A stretch of DNA of 23,311 nucleotides from Acidobacteriota bacterium (GCA_003225655.1 QIAW01000022.1:1-23311); one strand, 5' to 3'; positions 8,414 to 17,664 are shown, numbered from the stretch's first letter. Translations and numbers: made by a program. Notes: generated by a model not told the origin, from the sequence alone.

Positions 8414-10077
8414 GCTCTGCTACCGTTACAGTCGAAGATGTCTAGCTGCACGCCGTTTGCAGTGGAAGCGCTCGGTACAGCCAGGCATCGACCGCTGCCG
8501 CGTCCGGCGATCTTAAAGGTGCCGTTACCCAGGGATACGGGCTGCCATTGCTGGTTGGTGCCTCCGCCAGGATTCCAAAGCTGAATCAGGCTGCCGTTGG
8601 CTGTGCCAACATTGGTGACATCCCAGGCCTCTGCAGGTGCGTTACGGTTGACAACTTTGAAGAAGCCGCTGTCCGTCGGTTGGAACTGCCATTCCTGGTT
8701 GGATTGCGCATTGCCACAGGTCCATTGCTGAACGACGGTGCCATTGATGGTGCCTCGTCCGGCCGCATCCACGCAGGCTCCGCTGTTTTGATTGACCACG
8801 TTATACCAGGCACTGCTGTTGATGATGGTGCCTCCTCCATTCACGCCCCCGACTAGAGCGGGTGCAAGCGTTGGGTTAATGGAAAAGGCGTTTGTCGTCG
8901 TCCACTGCGACCAATCATTTGCGATTGTCGTTGCCGAATCTGATTGGATATTGGGAATTGGAGGCTTGTTGCTTTGCGTTTCGTAGAGTCCCCAGTTTCC
9001 CTTGGTCGATTTATAAGCCCATACTGTCCAATTTATGTTGTTGTTGTTGTATTGGTTCATTGTGAATTGCCAGACCGCCGTGCTGTTACCGAAGTCATTG
9101 AATTCGCCGATATAGTCGGGAACGTTCCAGGACTGATGGCTTTTGAATTGGTTGACTTGATTGACTGCTCCGTTTTCTACAGCGCTGGCAGTCCCACTCC
9201 ACTGGTACTCATGCATTTCATAGATTACGTTGGTCCAGCCAAAAGTGGACGGAGGAGGAAGCATGTCCCAATTCCAGCTACCAAACGTTCCTTCAAAGAT
9301 GCAAATATGCGTCGGATCCTGGCTGCGTACCGCATTGTAGAGGTTGTTTTGCGCAGTCACAGGCGCCTGAACATTGGGCGCACTCATCGGTTCATTCATT
9401 AAGTCATAAGCTGCCACGTTCGGATTTCCATTGTAGTGGGCCGCTATATTCATCATCAGTTGATCCGTCGCCGCCTGGTCCGCACTGCTGCTCCAGTAGG
9501 TATTCACATTTTGTCGTCCGGTGTCCTGGCTGGTGGACTGGCCACCAACTACGCCGTGCATGTCAATGATGGTGTAAATGCCGCGGGCGGCGGCTGCACT
9601 GACCACCCAGTCGAGCATGGTAAAAGCGTCTGACCGCCATTGCCCATTGAGTGTTTGGAAATTTCCCCACCATACCGGCACGCGTATGACGTTCATCCCC
9701 TCAGCTCTGATATTGTCCAAGTCTGCCGTTGTTATCCAGCTCTGCTCGTATGTTTTGATAAGGCTCTGCTCCGTAGCCACCCCAAAGCGGTTATCAAGAG
9801 TCTTAATGATGCTGTAGTTGTCAGGCAAACCGGAAGAGTCTGCGGGGGTCATCCACGTTTCGATGGTCAGCCACCCGCCAAGGTTCACGCCGCGCAACGA
9901 TACCTTGTTACCGTTGGCGTCCACAATATTTACTCCACTGCTATGGAGCATGCTAAGAGATTGTGCTCGGGCGAATTTAACGCTGCAGTTCAAGAACACT
10001 AATAAACCTATTGCTGCCACAATATGACGGCGCAGCATTCTTGGAAATCGACATGGATCGAGAGAACCTGCTTTCAT
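8383..10077 (-). CDS. GH5 glucanase with C-terminal ricin-type lectin domain (copy 1)
   Basis: This 564-residue secreted retaining glycosidase starts at 10077, preceded by AAGGAG at good spacing. A signal peptide ends near residue 39 (KFARAQ). The GH5 barrel opens with SLRGVNLGGWLTIETW, a motif shared with exo-beta-1,3-glucanases and related beta-glucanases. The acid/base is Glu229 in DLMNEP and the nucleophile Glu325 in DYIGEFNDFG. A glycine- and asparagine-rich linker (about 403-422) leads to a ricin B-type domain (CBM13-like, about 424-563) with repeated QxW motifs. It is a close paralogue of 18011-19747 on the opposite strand. It is divergent from the polyuronate lyase across an intergenic region with one operator. 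Beta-1,3- or beta-1,6-glucan is the likely substrate, but the subfamily cannot be fixed by eye. Confidence 0.88.
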   Translation of the reverse strand: MKAGSLDPCRFPRMLRRHIVAAIGLLVFLNCSVKFARAQSLSMLHSSGVNIVDANGNKVSLRGVNLGGWLTIETWMTPADSSGLPDNYSIIKTLDNRFGVATEQSLIKTYEQSWITTADLDNIRAEGMNVIRVPVWWGNFQTLNGQWRSDAFTMLDWVVSAAAARGIYTIIDMHGVVGGQSTSQDTGRQNVNTYWSSSADQAATDQLMMNIAAHYNGNPNVAAYDLMNEPMSAPNVQAPVTAQNNLYNAVRSQDPTHICIFEGTFGSWNWDMLPPPSTFGWTNVIYEMHEYQWSGTASAVENGAVNQVNQFKSHQSWNVPDYIGEFNDFGNSTAVWQFTMNQYNNNNINWTVWAYKSTKGNWGLYETQSNKPPIPNIQSDSATTIANDWSQWTTTNAFSINPTLAPALVGGVNGGGTIINSSAWYNVVNQNSGACVDAAGRGTINGTVVQQWTCGNAQSNQEWQFQPTDSGFFKVVNRNAPAEAWDVTNVGTANGSLIQLWNPGGGTNQQWQPVSLGNGTFKIAGRGSGRCLAVPSASTANGVQLDIFDCNGSRAQAWKLVQQP

Positions 10078-10257
10078 TGTTGGCTCCTTGTAATGTATTT
10101 ATCGGGTGCTTCGTTGATACGGAGGAGGTCCTGGCAATCGGGCCCATTGATGTTTGAAAGTCCTGGGAAGCACGAATGCCTGCACCAAGTCACCAATCGC
10201 CCTAGTCTCATATTGTGGTACTTCGAACCTCGCAATAGCACCGGGATTTTACACAAA

Positions 10258-10273
10258 AGACAAACGTTTGTCT
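10258..10273. promoter_or_regulatory. LacI-type operator O3 (perfect palindrome)
   Basis: AGACAAACGTTTGTCT is a perfect 16-base palindrome centred on CG at 10265/10266. Its centre is 23.5 bases upstream of the lyase -35 box. It may also serve the divergent GH5 gene. Confidence 0.7.
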
Positions 10274-10288
10274 ATTTTATTTTCGCCA

Positions 10289-10317
10289 TTGACTGAGAAA
10301 TCGATCCGCTATATGCT
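10289..10317 (+). promoter_or_regulatory. Sigma70-like promoter of the lyase
   Basis: TTGACT at 10289-10294, a 17-base spacer and TATGCT at 10312-10317. The whole block 10286-10318 is identical to the promoter of the transmembrane regulator (950-982, minus strand). Confidence 0.65.
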
Positions 10318-10395
10318 CCCCCGGTTTTGAAGCGCTGCCCCTGCGCAATGCTTCAAAATCAAAATCTATCTTTGAGTCAATGGGGAATCTCCACT

Positions 10396-12120
10396 ATGCA
10401 GACTGTTATTCCTTGTCGTACCGCGGAGCTGACATCCGCGTCCTGCAATTCCATCCAACGCGAACAATCGGGAATTGCGAGGTTCCGCGCGGATGTAACG
10501 CTAAAGGCGGTCGTCATGCTGGCGCTGCTGCTCGCAACCGTCTCCGTGGGATGGCAGAGCATCGCGGCACAAACGTTCCAACACCCAGGCGTGCTTGTAA
10601 GCAAAGCGCAGCTGGATTTCATCAAGTTCCAGGTTGCCAATAAGGTCGAGCCGACATACAGCGCGTATCAGAAAGCGGTTGCAAGTTCTTTTGGGTCGTT
10701 GACGTATGTCATCCAGGGGCCGCCTTCTGACGGCGATATTGACTGCGGGCCGTCTTCCAATCCGAATCATGGCTGCTCCGCGGAAGATTCCGACGGAGCC
10801 GCAGCCGTGACGCAGGCGCTGTTGTGGTATATCAGCGGCAATAAGACCTATGCGCAGAATGCGATCAACATTCTGAATGCCTACGGCAAGAATCTCAAAA
10901 CTTACACCAACAGTAACGCCCCGCTACAGGCGGCATGGGGATCTGAAAAGTGGCCCCTCGCCGCTGAAATCATTCGCTACAGCAACGCCGGATGGTCGTC
11001 CTCAGACATTCAGACGTTCCAGAACATGCTTAGGAACGTGATCCAGCCGATGATCGAAAATGGATCCAGCTCCAATGGCAACTGGGAACTGAGCATGATC
11101 GACGGAATGATGGGGATTGGCGTCTTCAATGATGATCAGACTCTTTTCAACAAAGGGGTTACATTCTGGCAGCAGCGCGTGCCGGCATACTTTTACTATC
11201 ACACCGACGGTTCCGCGCCGCTCCCCGCTCCCCGAGGCAATCCCAGTTGGTACGGGCAAACAACCTTTAACTCCAGCGTGGATGGCATTGCCCAGGAAAC
11301 CTGCCGCGATTTCGGCCACACCGAATATTCCATCGCCGCCGCGACACACGCGGCGGAAACGGCGCACATTCAAGGCCAGACGCTGTTCGAATCGCAAGCT
11401 CCACGGTTGATAGCGGCGCTGGAATTTCATACCCGCTACCTGCTGGGAGCGACCGTGCCAAGCTATGTCTGCGGGGGCTCGGTCACCCTGGTGAGGTATC
11501 CGACTTTTGAAGTCGGATACAACGAGTACCACAACCGGCTGCAGAACTCTCCACCTAATACTTTAAGTTGGATTCAGCAGAACGTCAGGGCCCAATCCGT
11601 GCCCGTGGATTGGCACATGATGGTTTTCGAAACGTTGACGCATGGCGCCAATGCATCCGGCTGTGTGACCACCTCCGCCGACAGTACGTGGCACACCGCC
11701 GCCATTTCCAGCGAGGCCGGAACCTTCACGGCCCAATTTGATGTGACGCCATCGGTTTCACCACTGAACGCAGTCGTGGGGCTTTCGCAGGGGACGCAGA
11801 GCGCCTACACAGGGTTTGCGACGATGGTGCGCTTCAATCCTACGGGAGACATAGATGCGCGCAATGGTGGAACTTATGCGGCCGATTCCACGATTCCATA
11901 TTCCGCAGGGGTCAACTATCACTTCCGATTGGCGATCAACGTGCCGGCACATACATACTCCGTCTTTGTGACTCCATCGGGCAGAGGAGAACTGACGGTC
12001 GGAACGAATTTTGCCTTCCGGACAGAACAGAATGCCGTGACGAGCCTGAGTTCGTGGGGCGCCGACACAAACTCGTCGATCACTGGTTCGATGCAGATAT
12101 GTCACTTTAACGCTGAATGA
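10396..12120 (+). CDS. Polyuronate lyase, alginate-lyase fold (PL38/PL5-like), with C-terminal concanavalin-like module
   Basis: This is a secreted lyase expected to cut a polyuronide by beta-elimination. ATG 10396 is chosen because GGGGA (10382-10386) precedes it and the signal peptide follows (VVMLALLLATVSVG, cleavage near SIAAQ). The frame also has an ATG at 10348. The catalytic domain (about residues 40-400) has the alginate-lyase-family signatures NWELSMIDGMMGIGVFNDD and QETCRDFGHTEYSIAAATHA with the conserved RDxGH. In the last 160 residues a jelly-roll-like module shows GTFTAQFDVTPS, MVRFNPTGDIDARNGG and FAFRTEQNAVTSL. The alginate-lyase-like fold includes PL5, PL38 and others; with a glycuronyl hydrolase and glucanases nearby I favour glucuronan over alginate (inference). 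The frame is intact. Confidence 0.8.
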   Translation: MQTVIPCRTAELTSASCNSIQREQSGIARFRADVTLKAVVMLALLLATVSVGWQSIAAQTFQHPGVLVSKAQLDFIKFQVANKVEPTYSAYQKAVASSFGSLTYVIQGPPSDGDIDCGPSSNPNHGCSAEDSDGAAAVTQALLWYISGNKTYAQNAINILNAYGKNLKTYTNSNAPLQAAWGSEKWPLAAEIIRYSNAGWSSSDIQTFQNMLRNVIQPMIENGSSSNGNWELSMIDGMMGIGVFNDDQTLFNKGVTFWQQRVPAYFYYHTDGSAPLPAPRGNPSWYGQTTFNSSVDGIAQETCRDFGHTEYSIAAATHAAETAHIQGQTLFESQAPRLIAALEFHTRYLLGATVPSYVCGGSVTLVRYPTFEVGYNEYHNRLQNSPPNTLSWIQQNVRAQSVPVDWHMMVFETLTHGANASGCVTTSADSTWHTAAISSEAGTFTAQFDVTPSVSPLNAVVGLSQGTQSAYTGFATMVRFNPTGDIDARNGGTYAADSTIPYSAGVNYHFRLAINVPAHTYSVFVTPSGRGELTVGTNFAFRTEQNAVTSLSSWGADTNSSITGSMQICHFNAE

Positions 12121-12159
12121 ACGTAGGCTGAAGCGGCCCTCAGGCGAGAACCCAACAAA

Positions 12160-12184
12160 CATGGGGCGAGGCTGCCGCCCCATG
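12160..12184. terminator. Bidirectional terminator hairpin between lyase and GH88/105 genes
   Basis: CATGGGGCG (12160-12168) and CGCCCCATG (12176-12184) form a perfect 9-base-pair stem around a 7-base loop, between two convergent genes. A T-rich stretch (TCGTTTCTCTTT) follows on the plus strand a few bases further on. Confidence 0.65.
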
Positions 12185-12224
12185 CTCCAATCGTTTCTCT
12201 TTGTGGATCTTTGTCTCTTGTAAA

Positions 12225-13493
12225 TCAGTGAGTCTTATCTGCGAGCTGATACACTTCCGATCCGGCAAGCAGATAAGCGCCAACCCCGAAGACATAACTG
12301 GATGTGGCAGTATATTGGCCGGGGGCTGCGCCTATAGGTTGAATGCAGCCGAGTCTCCCATCGGCATAGACGTGAGATACCAATCCTTTCCATGCTTTTT
12401 TCACGACAGGTAGATACTTGCGCCGGTCGAGAAGATGGTTATTGATACCGTAGGCCAGGGCATAGGTGTAAAAAGCTGAACCCGAGTTTTCGGGCAAGGG
12501 GTAAGCCTTTGGGTTGAGAAGTCCTGGCCTCCATAACCCATCCTTTCCCTGCAAGGCGGCGATCGCGGCTGCCATCTCCCTGAACTGGGCAACGTACCTG
12601 TCACGCGAAGGATAATCTGAGGGCATGTAAGTAAGGACGCGCGCAAGTCCTGCAAGCACCCAACCATTCCCCCGCGACCAGAACACCGGCTTGCCATTCG
12701 ACTCTTGCTTGCCGATGTAACCGGCATCGCGGAAAAATAGATGATTCTCCGGAGAGTAAAGCTTCGCGGAGGTAATCGACCATTCATGATCCATAAAATC
12801 AAGATAGGCGCGATCGCCGGTGGCCTTATAAAGTTCAGCCAATACTGGTGGCGCCATGAAGAGCGCATCGCACCACCACCAGAGAGGTTTCTCGGGATTG
12901 TCGGGTAGCTGCATCACGGTATCCATACGCTGGCGAATTGGCGCAAGCATTGCAGGATCGTGGTCTTTGAAATAAAGCTGCAAATAAGTCTGGCCTATAG
13001 CGTGGTCATCAGCGTGTGGTACGCGAGGACCCGGTTGCCACGCAAAGTTCTTCGCCATAGACAGCATGGCGTCCTGATACCGCGCGCCATCCACATCAGG
13101 AGGCATAGCCATGAAACCCGCATAGAGCGCTGCGAACGTCCAATCCTGGCTAAAATTGGGTTCTGCCCGCTTTAGCTGCCAATCCGCTACTTTGCTTATT
13201 GCTGCGCTCACGTCTCGCTTGGTCAGCTTTGCCGAGAGGTTTGCCGACTTGGTTGCTTCTGCGTTTGCATCGCCAGCCATCGCTGCCCTGTCAACCTGCT
13301 TCGGGTTTTGCGCGAAAGCAACCGGGAGACCATGGAAACACACTGAAGCAGACAAAACGGCAACACCGAAACCTGCTAGTCCTATCCGGCGCGCCAAATG
13401 ATAAGCCTGGCTCAAAGATGCTCGCCAAGAAATCCCCACAGCGCTTATGGAACTATCAATCTTAGAACTATCGACCATGATTCTCTCTGTCAT
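12225..13493 (-). CDS. Unsaturated glycuronyl hydrolase, GH88/GH105 type
   Basis: The enzyme family removes the unsaturated uronic acid left at the end of lyase products. ATG 13493 is preferred over an upstream in-frame start at 13592 because the longer form would run through operator O4; GGGG lies just before the start. The N-terminus has a long polar region, then a hydrophobic core (GFGVAVLSASVCF) and VAFAQ, suggesting export. The (alpha/alpha)6-barrel shows PLWWWCDALFMAPPVLAELY, whose Asp209 aligns with the catalytic Asp of GH105, then PVFWSRGNGWVLAGLARVL, ENSGSAFYTYALAYGIN and DGRLGCIQPIG. It is 422 residues long with an intact frame. It converges with the lyase gene, and the pairing of a lyase with a glycuronyl hydrolase supports a polyuronide pathway. 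GH88 and GH105 cannot be separated safely here. Confidence 0.85.
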   Translation of the reverse strand: MTERIMVDSSKIDSSISAVGISWRASLSQAYHLARRIGLAGFGVAVLSASVCFHGLPVAFAQNPKQVDRAAMAGDANAEATKSANLSAKLTKRDVSAAISKVADWQLKRAEPNFSQDWTFAALYAGFMAMPPDVDGARYQDAMLSMAKNFAWQPGPRVPHADDHAIGQTYLQLYFKDHDPAMLAPIRQRMDTVMQLPDNPEKPLWWWCDALFMAPPVLAELYKATGDRAYLDFMDHEWSITSAKLYSPENHLFFRDAGYIGKQESNGKPVFWSRGNGWVLAGLARVLTYMPSDYPSRDRYVAQFREMAAAIAALQGKDGLWRPGLLNPKAYPLPENSGSAFYTYALAYGINNHLLDRRKYLPVVKKAWKGLVSHVYADGRLGCIQPIGAAPGQYTATSSYVFGVGAYLLAGSEVYQLADKTH

Positions 13494-13566
13494 GTAAACC
13501 CCATATGCAGAAAATAGCTTGGACTCAATGAGCTTCGTTCCCCATAGCTCGCCAAAATCCATACTA

Positions 13567-13582
13567 AGGCAAACGTTTATCC
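13567..13582. promoter_or_regulatory. LacI-type operator O4
   Basis: AGGCAAACGTTTATCC keeps the CAAACGTTT core with degenerate arms. It lies 74 bases upstream of the GH88/105 start, just downstream of a minus-strand TATGCT (13593-13588) that could be the -10 box. No good -35 box is present at normal spacing. Confidence 0.5.
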
Positions 13583-13685
13583 AAGGTAGCATAATCGGAG
13601 GACGATCTGTACGCTGTAGTCAATCTGGACTGGACGTCATTGGGCGAGCAGGTGCCGGATATGAGTTGGGGCGGAGCATCGGGTG

Positions 13686-14736
13686 TCAATCATGTACCGG
13701 ATTCGCTGCTTGTGTGGAAATGGGATTGCCATTGCTCGATCGGTTCTTCTGTTTCGCGGTTCCTGTAGATTCCCGAACCACCAGTTCGGGTTCGACAACG
13801 ATCTCTGCCTGGAATTTTTCCAAGCCTCGAAGGCGGTTCAGAACAGATTGTGCCGCAAGTTTCCCCATCTCAGACAACGGTTGGCGAATGGTGGTAAGCC
13901 TGGGGGTGCTGAATGCCGCTGCCTTGATATCGTCGAACCCAATTACGGAGATATCTTCAGGCACCCGCAGCCCAAAGTCCTGGAGCGCACGAACCGCACC
14001 GATGGCAGCAATGTCATTAAAGGAAACCAACCACCGGGTATCCCAATTCAGGAGATTGCATGTCGAGATTGAGCTGTACGATCAGGTCAGATTTAACGGA
14101 AATGCCCATTTCGCGCGCCACCTGAACCAGATTGCGCCACCTTTCATCAGAATCTGAACTGAAGCTTTGACCGCGCATGAACGCAATATTCCGATGTCCG
14201 AGAGAATAGAGGTGCGTCAACGTTAGTTCGGCGGCGCGACGGTGGTTGAGCAGGACGTTGGTTACACCTTCGATAGGACGGTGCCCGGCGATGGCCACAA
14301 CCGGCACCGGGAACGAATGCTCCAGAGCGGAATCGATGGCAATGAGAGCTTCAGCTCCCCGACCCAGGAGCATTTGACTGTATTCTTCGATCAGATTCTT
14401 TCGATGCCGATGATGGGCAGTGAAATAAAAATATCCCGCGTTCATCAACTGATTCCCGACTCCGCTCATCATCTGGGTGTGATATCCGTCGCCAAGTTCA
14501 GGCACCAGGACCCCAATCGTCGAAGTTCGCCGGTTGCGCAGAGCGCGCGCGAGAAGGCTGGGCTGATAATTCAATTTCTTAGCCGCGGCCTTAATGCGGT
14601 CGCGCGTCGCTTGGGGGATGGATCGTCCAGGAACATCTCGTAGTACCACGGAAACTGTCGCGGGAGACACGCCCAGATAATCAGCCAATTTCTTTAAACT
14701 ACTGGGCTCAAGCGCAACGGGCGGCTTTTTTTTCAT
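13686..14736 (-). CDS. LacI-family transcriptional regulator (frame broken near 14040)
   Basis: This is a sugar-responsive DNA-binding repressor or activator. The start at 14736 begins MKKKPPVALE with a purine-rich GAGAG stretch upstream. The helix-turn-helix is at about residues 13-60 (LKKLADYLGVSPATVSVVLR and RDRIKAAAKKLNYQPS), followed by the hinge helix LARALRNRRTSTIGVLVPEL and the effector domain (LTHLYSLGHRNIAFMRG). The frame reaches LDMQSPELGYPV and then stops at 14017. The rest (WLVSFNDIAAIGAVRALQDF, VPEDISVIGFDDIKAA, TTIRQPLSEMG) is in another frame down to 13686. The family usually has 10-14 more residues between SPELGY and the FND motif, so a short deletion is likely. It is the only LacI gene in the window and the natural candidate to bind the palindromes. 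If the break is real, the regulator is probably inactive. Confidence 0.88.
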
Positions 14737-14985
14737 GCGATGCTCTCTTTTCTACAGGGACCTACGTCACACCTGTGGATATACGTCCCACGCACAATGG
14801 AGAGCGGATTTTCGCATCTCTCCCCCTTCACATATTCTACCGTACAGAAAAAATAGATTTCATTAGGTGAAACAGCGTCTTGACTTTTCTTTGGAGATGA
14901 AGAACAGGAGAGGAGAGCTATCCCAAGTTAACGTGGTCGGCGTAAAGCAGGTCGTGACGTCCAGATTCGTCGTCAAGATCAGATG
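14737..14985. other. Intergenic region between MFS and LacI genes
   Basis: I see no gene and no copy of the locus operator. It holds the purine-rich leader of the LacI gene. I could not identify a clear promoter. Confidence 0.4.
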
Positions 14986-16167
14986 TCAAAGCCTTTTTTG
15001 ATACGAAACTCGCCAGTCACGACCGAGGCGATCAAGGATTGTCATCGTGCCGAGCGCAAATACCGGAACCAATAATCCAACCCGCAACGAGCCACTATGC
15101 GCAGAAAGCTCTCCCGTCATCCAGGGGAGAACTGCTCCGCCCAGCCCGGAGATGGCGAAGATCCACTTTGATCCTGGTGAATCGTACATGAGCGTGAGAA
15201 CGTTGGCCAGACAGAGAGGGAAAATCGGCGCAAGCATCAAGCCAGCTAATATGGCACTGAGGACAATTGCAAGCGGTGCACGGCTGACAAGTAGCAGCAG
15301 GATGCTGATGAATGCCATCGTTAGTGATGACGTAAGAAGCTGCGCCTCCGATAACCATCGTACGACCGCTGGTACAAGCGTCCGGCCGCAGAGAAGCGCA
15401 ACCCAGAAGCAGGATGCGGCGATCGGAGCCCATGCTTTGCCTGAAATCGGCAGGCGACCAACGTAGGTCATCATCCATCCGCTGACAGATACCTCGGTCC
15501 CAACATATAAAAAGGCAATGACCGCAAAAATTGAGACCAGCTTGAGCTGTCTGTGCCCACTCGCGCCTTGGGCGGTATTCCTCCCGCCGCCAACGAAGGC
15601 CGCACGGTTCTTACCAATAGGAAGAAATGTCACCATCAGCGCCGCAGCTAAGACGAGAAACAGGTAGGTAGGCGGCCAGCGCCTGACCCAAAGCGATGCG
15701 ATTGCCGGAGAAAGGGCGGCGCCGAGTCCCCAAAAGGCATTCAGAACTGAGAGTGCCGCTCCACGATTCTCCATGAATGTGCTGCCGATCAACATGCTTG
15801 TGGCTGTCATCGTCAAGCCAAGGCCCAGCCCGAAAGCGAAGAAGAGCAGCACCTCGACAAAACCGGTAAAGAATGCGACCAGGATCGCGCCGACGATCAA
15901 CAGGAAATATCCGTTCATCAGACTGCGAAAGAAATCATTCCGTACGAGAAGCGCACCCAATGTGGAGCCAGTGAATTGGGCCGCGAAGAGAACCCCGGCA
16001 CGCCGGTCATCCAGATGCCAATTTACATTGAGGGTGGGGAGAATACAGCCAAACAGGGTGGTTCCGACGCCGGTGAGAGCAAATCCCACGTGCAACCATG
16101 CGGCTGGCTGCGCCCGACTTCCACGCTCGCCCGGCATCAATGACTGTGCGCCCACCATCCAAGGCAT
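14986..16167 (-). CDS. MFS sugar transporter
   Basis: This inner-membrane transporter of the major facilitator superfamily has about 12 predicted membrane helices, from AAWLHVGFALTGVGTTLFG to LLVPVFALGTMTILD, with a polar central loop (GKNRAAFVGGGRNTAQGASG). Segments such as LFAAQFTGSTLGALL and SVLNAFWGLGAALSPAIAS resemble fucose/glucose-permease-like sugar transporters. Its substrate is probably a sugar released by the locus enzymes (inference). ATG 16167 is the first ATG in frame, starting 10 bases past the GH30 stop; a TTG at 16176 and ATGs at 16158 and 16137 are also possible, and no clear ribosome binding site decides. The tight spacing implies co-transcription and perhaps translational coupling with GH30. 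The frame is intact. Confidence 0.82.
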   Translation of the reverse strand: MPWMVGAQSLMPGERGSRAQPAAWLHVGFALTGVGTTLFGCILPTLNVNWHLDDRRAGVLFAAQFTGSTLGALLVRNDFFRSLMNGYFLLIVGAILVAFFTGFVEVLLFFAFGLGLGLTMTATSMLIGSTFMENRGAALSVLNAFWGLGAALSPAIASLWVRRWPPTYLFLVLAAALMVTFLPIGKNRAAFVGGGRNTAQGASGHRQLKLVSIFAVIAFLYVGTEVSVSGWMMTYVGRLPISGKAWAPIAASCFWVALLCGRTLVPAVVRWLSEAQLLTSSLTMAFISILLLLVSRAPLAIVLSAILAGLMLAPIFPLCLANVLTLMYDSPGSKWIFAISGLGGAVLPWMTGELSAHSGSLRVGLLVPVFALGTMTILDRLGRDWRVSYQKRL

Positions 16168-16176
16168 CGGAATCAA

Positions 16177-17589
16177 TCACCACAGTAACGTTGTAACCGA
16201 GTCTGGGTCCACCATCAAATCCAGCGCCCGTTCGCCGAGGCGGCATTCCAGCCGTCGTTGTTCGCCTCGATTGGTAACCACGAGCACATGGCTGCCATTG
16301 GGGTTTTGCATGGCGACGTGATCAATCCCCTCCAATTCTCCCTGCGATGCAATCACGCGGGCGCCCCGCTCGATCACCTTAGAATAATGCGCGAACGCCC
16401 AATATTGTCCGCTGCGGGTTACCTTCCCGGTCTTGGAATCTACAGTAACCAGTCCGCCGCAAGAGAAGGGTCCAATGTTGGGCATTCCCTTCTCATCCAG
16501 CAAGAGATTCCATCCCACGATGCATTGAGCCCAGTTCCGCAGGGTGCCTGTAAAAGTGTGTGACCATTTAGCCCAATCGGTTGCATAGTCCGGGCTGGTA
16601 ATGTCAGGGCCTCCTTCCGTCCAGTAGTTGTGCTTGGTGGGAAAAGCCTCGCGCACGCGCGTCATGGCGTCAGGAGTGCCGGCATATCCGTGCCATGCGA
16701 TCCCATCGACGCGTTTGTTGACGGCCGGATCGCTGAGTTCATTGATAACTCGTCCCCAAAGGTTGTAGTTGTGATCCAGGATCCAGATTTTTGTATCGAG
16801 AGAAGCGCGCTCAAACGCGGGTCCAAGGTGTTTCTTGACGAATTCAATCTCGTATTCCTGCCCCCATAACGCCGCCGGCATTTTTCCGTCTTGATCAGTA
16901 TCGACTTCATTTTGCACGGTAACGGCATTGATCTTCACTCCTTCAGCCGAGTAAGCCTGCAGAAATTTCACGAAATACTCGGCGTACGGAGCGAAGTATT
17001 TCTTGCGCATCGATCCACCCAGCATCGAACCACCGGCCTTCATCCATCCTGGAGGACTCCACGGTGAAGAGAACAGGAATAGATCTGGGTTGACCTGACG
17101 GGCAGAACGCAACGAGGGAAGAATATATGCGCGGTCGTGCTCGATGCTGAACCGGGTTAGTTCCGGATCCGGATCCGAACTATCGTCAAAGCTGTAGGCG
17201 CTTGTGGAGTAGTCACTTGCTCCAATGCATGTGCGGCACACGGAGAGCCGGAGCCCGGCTGGCCCGAACAGTTCGGCCAGCAGAGCCTCTCGGTCCTTGG
17301 AGTTCAGCCGATGGAACAAGTAGCATGAGGCGTCGGTAAAGGCCGCGCCAAAACCAAGAATTTCCTGATAGCTCTGATCAGGATCAATGCGGATTCCCGT
17401 GACAGAGTCGGCGTGCAACTCCCGCCATTGCGGAGCTTCGATCTGTTCCCACCGCCTGGCCTTCGAGGTAACCCAGACTCTTACGCCAGATGCGGCACTA
17501 CCCCAAAGCAGCGAGTTCTTTGGGCCAGCAAAGTAAGCGACTGCAGCAGTAGTGCAAGTTCTAAGGAAAATGCGACGGTTGCTCTGCAT
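16177..17589 (-). CDS. GH30 glycosidase (glucosylceramidase/beta-1,6-glucanase type), Tat-exported
   Basis: This 470-residue retaining glycosidase belongs to clan GH-A. ATG 17589 is preferred over an ATG at 17610 because GAGAGGGG precedes it at good spacing. The N-terminus NRRIFLRTCTTAAVAYFAG looks like a twin-arginine export signal, so it probably crosses the membrane folded. The GH30 core shows EILGFGAAFTDASCYLFHRL, RTCIGASDYSTSAYSFDD and SSPWSPPGWMKAGGSMLGGS. The acid/base is Glu228 in TVQNEVD and the nucleophile Glu325 in NYWTEGG. The short C-terminal beta domain ends in VDPDSVTTLLW. GH30 subfamilies include beta-1,6-glucanases, which would fit the GH5, GH3 and GH55-like neighbours. It leads a probable operon with the MFS gene, behind operator O5. 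Confidence 0.87.
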   Translation of the reverse strand: MQSNRRIFLRTCTTAAVAYFAGPKNSLLWGSAASGVRVWVTSKARRWEQIEAPQWRELHADSVTGIRIDPDQSYQEILGFGAAFTDASCYLFHRLNSKDREALLAELFGPAGLRLSVCRTCIGASDYSTSAYSFDDSSDPDPELTRFSIEHDRAYILPSLRSARQVNPDLFLFSSPWSPPGWMKAGGSMLGGSMRKKYFAPYAEYFVKFLQAYSAEGVKINAVTVQNEVDTDQDGKMPAALWGQEYEIEFVKKHLGPAFERASLDTKIWILDHNYNLWGRVINELSDPAVNKRVDGIAWHGYAGTPDAMTRVREAFPTKHNYWTEGGPDITSPDYATDWAKWSHTFTGTLRNWAQCIVGWNLLLDEKGMPNIGPFSCGGLVTVDSKTGKVTRSGQYWAFAHYSKVIERGARVIASQGELEGIDHVAMQNPNGSHVLVVTNRGEQRRLECRLGERALDLMVDPDSVTTLLW

Positions 17590-17664
17590 TAGAAAATCCC
17601 CTCTCTCCATCTCTGTCAGGCAAAGACATTCGTTTTGATGCCGCCATTAAAACTACTGCTCTTT

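Larger units (their letters stand above)
10078..10395. other. Divergent intergenic region between GH5 copy 1 and the lyase
   Basis: No gene is seen here. It holds the GH5 ribosome binding site, operator O3 and the lyase promoter. On the lyase side it shares with the 950-1008 region an operator followed by an identical 33-base promoter block. I could not find a convincing promoter reading towards GH5. Confidence 0.6.

Noticed and set aside
13494..13592. N-terminal extension of the GH88/105 protein to 13592
   Set aside because: It would run through operator O4 and the residues before 13493 have no signal-peptide or family match.
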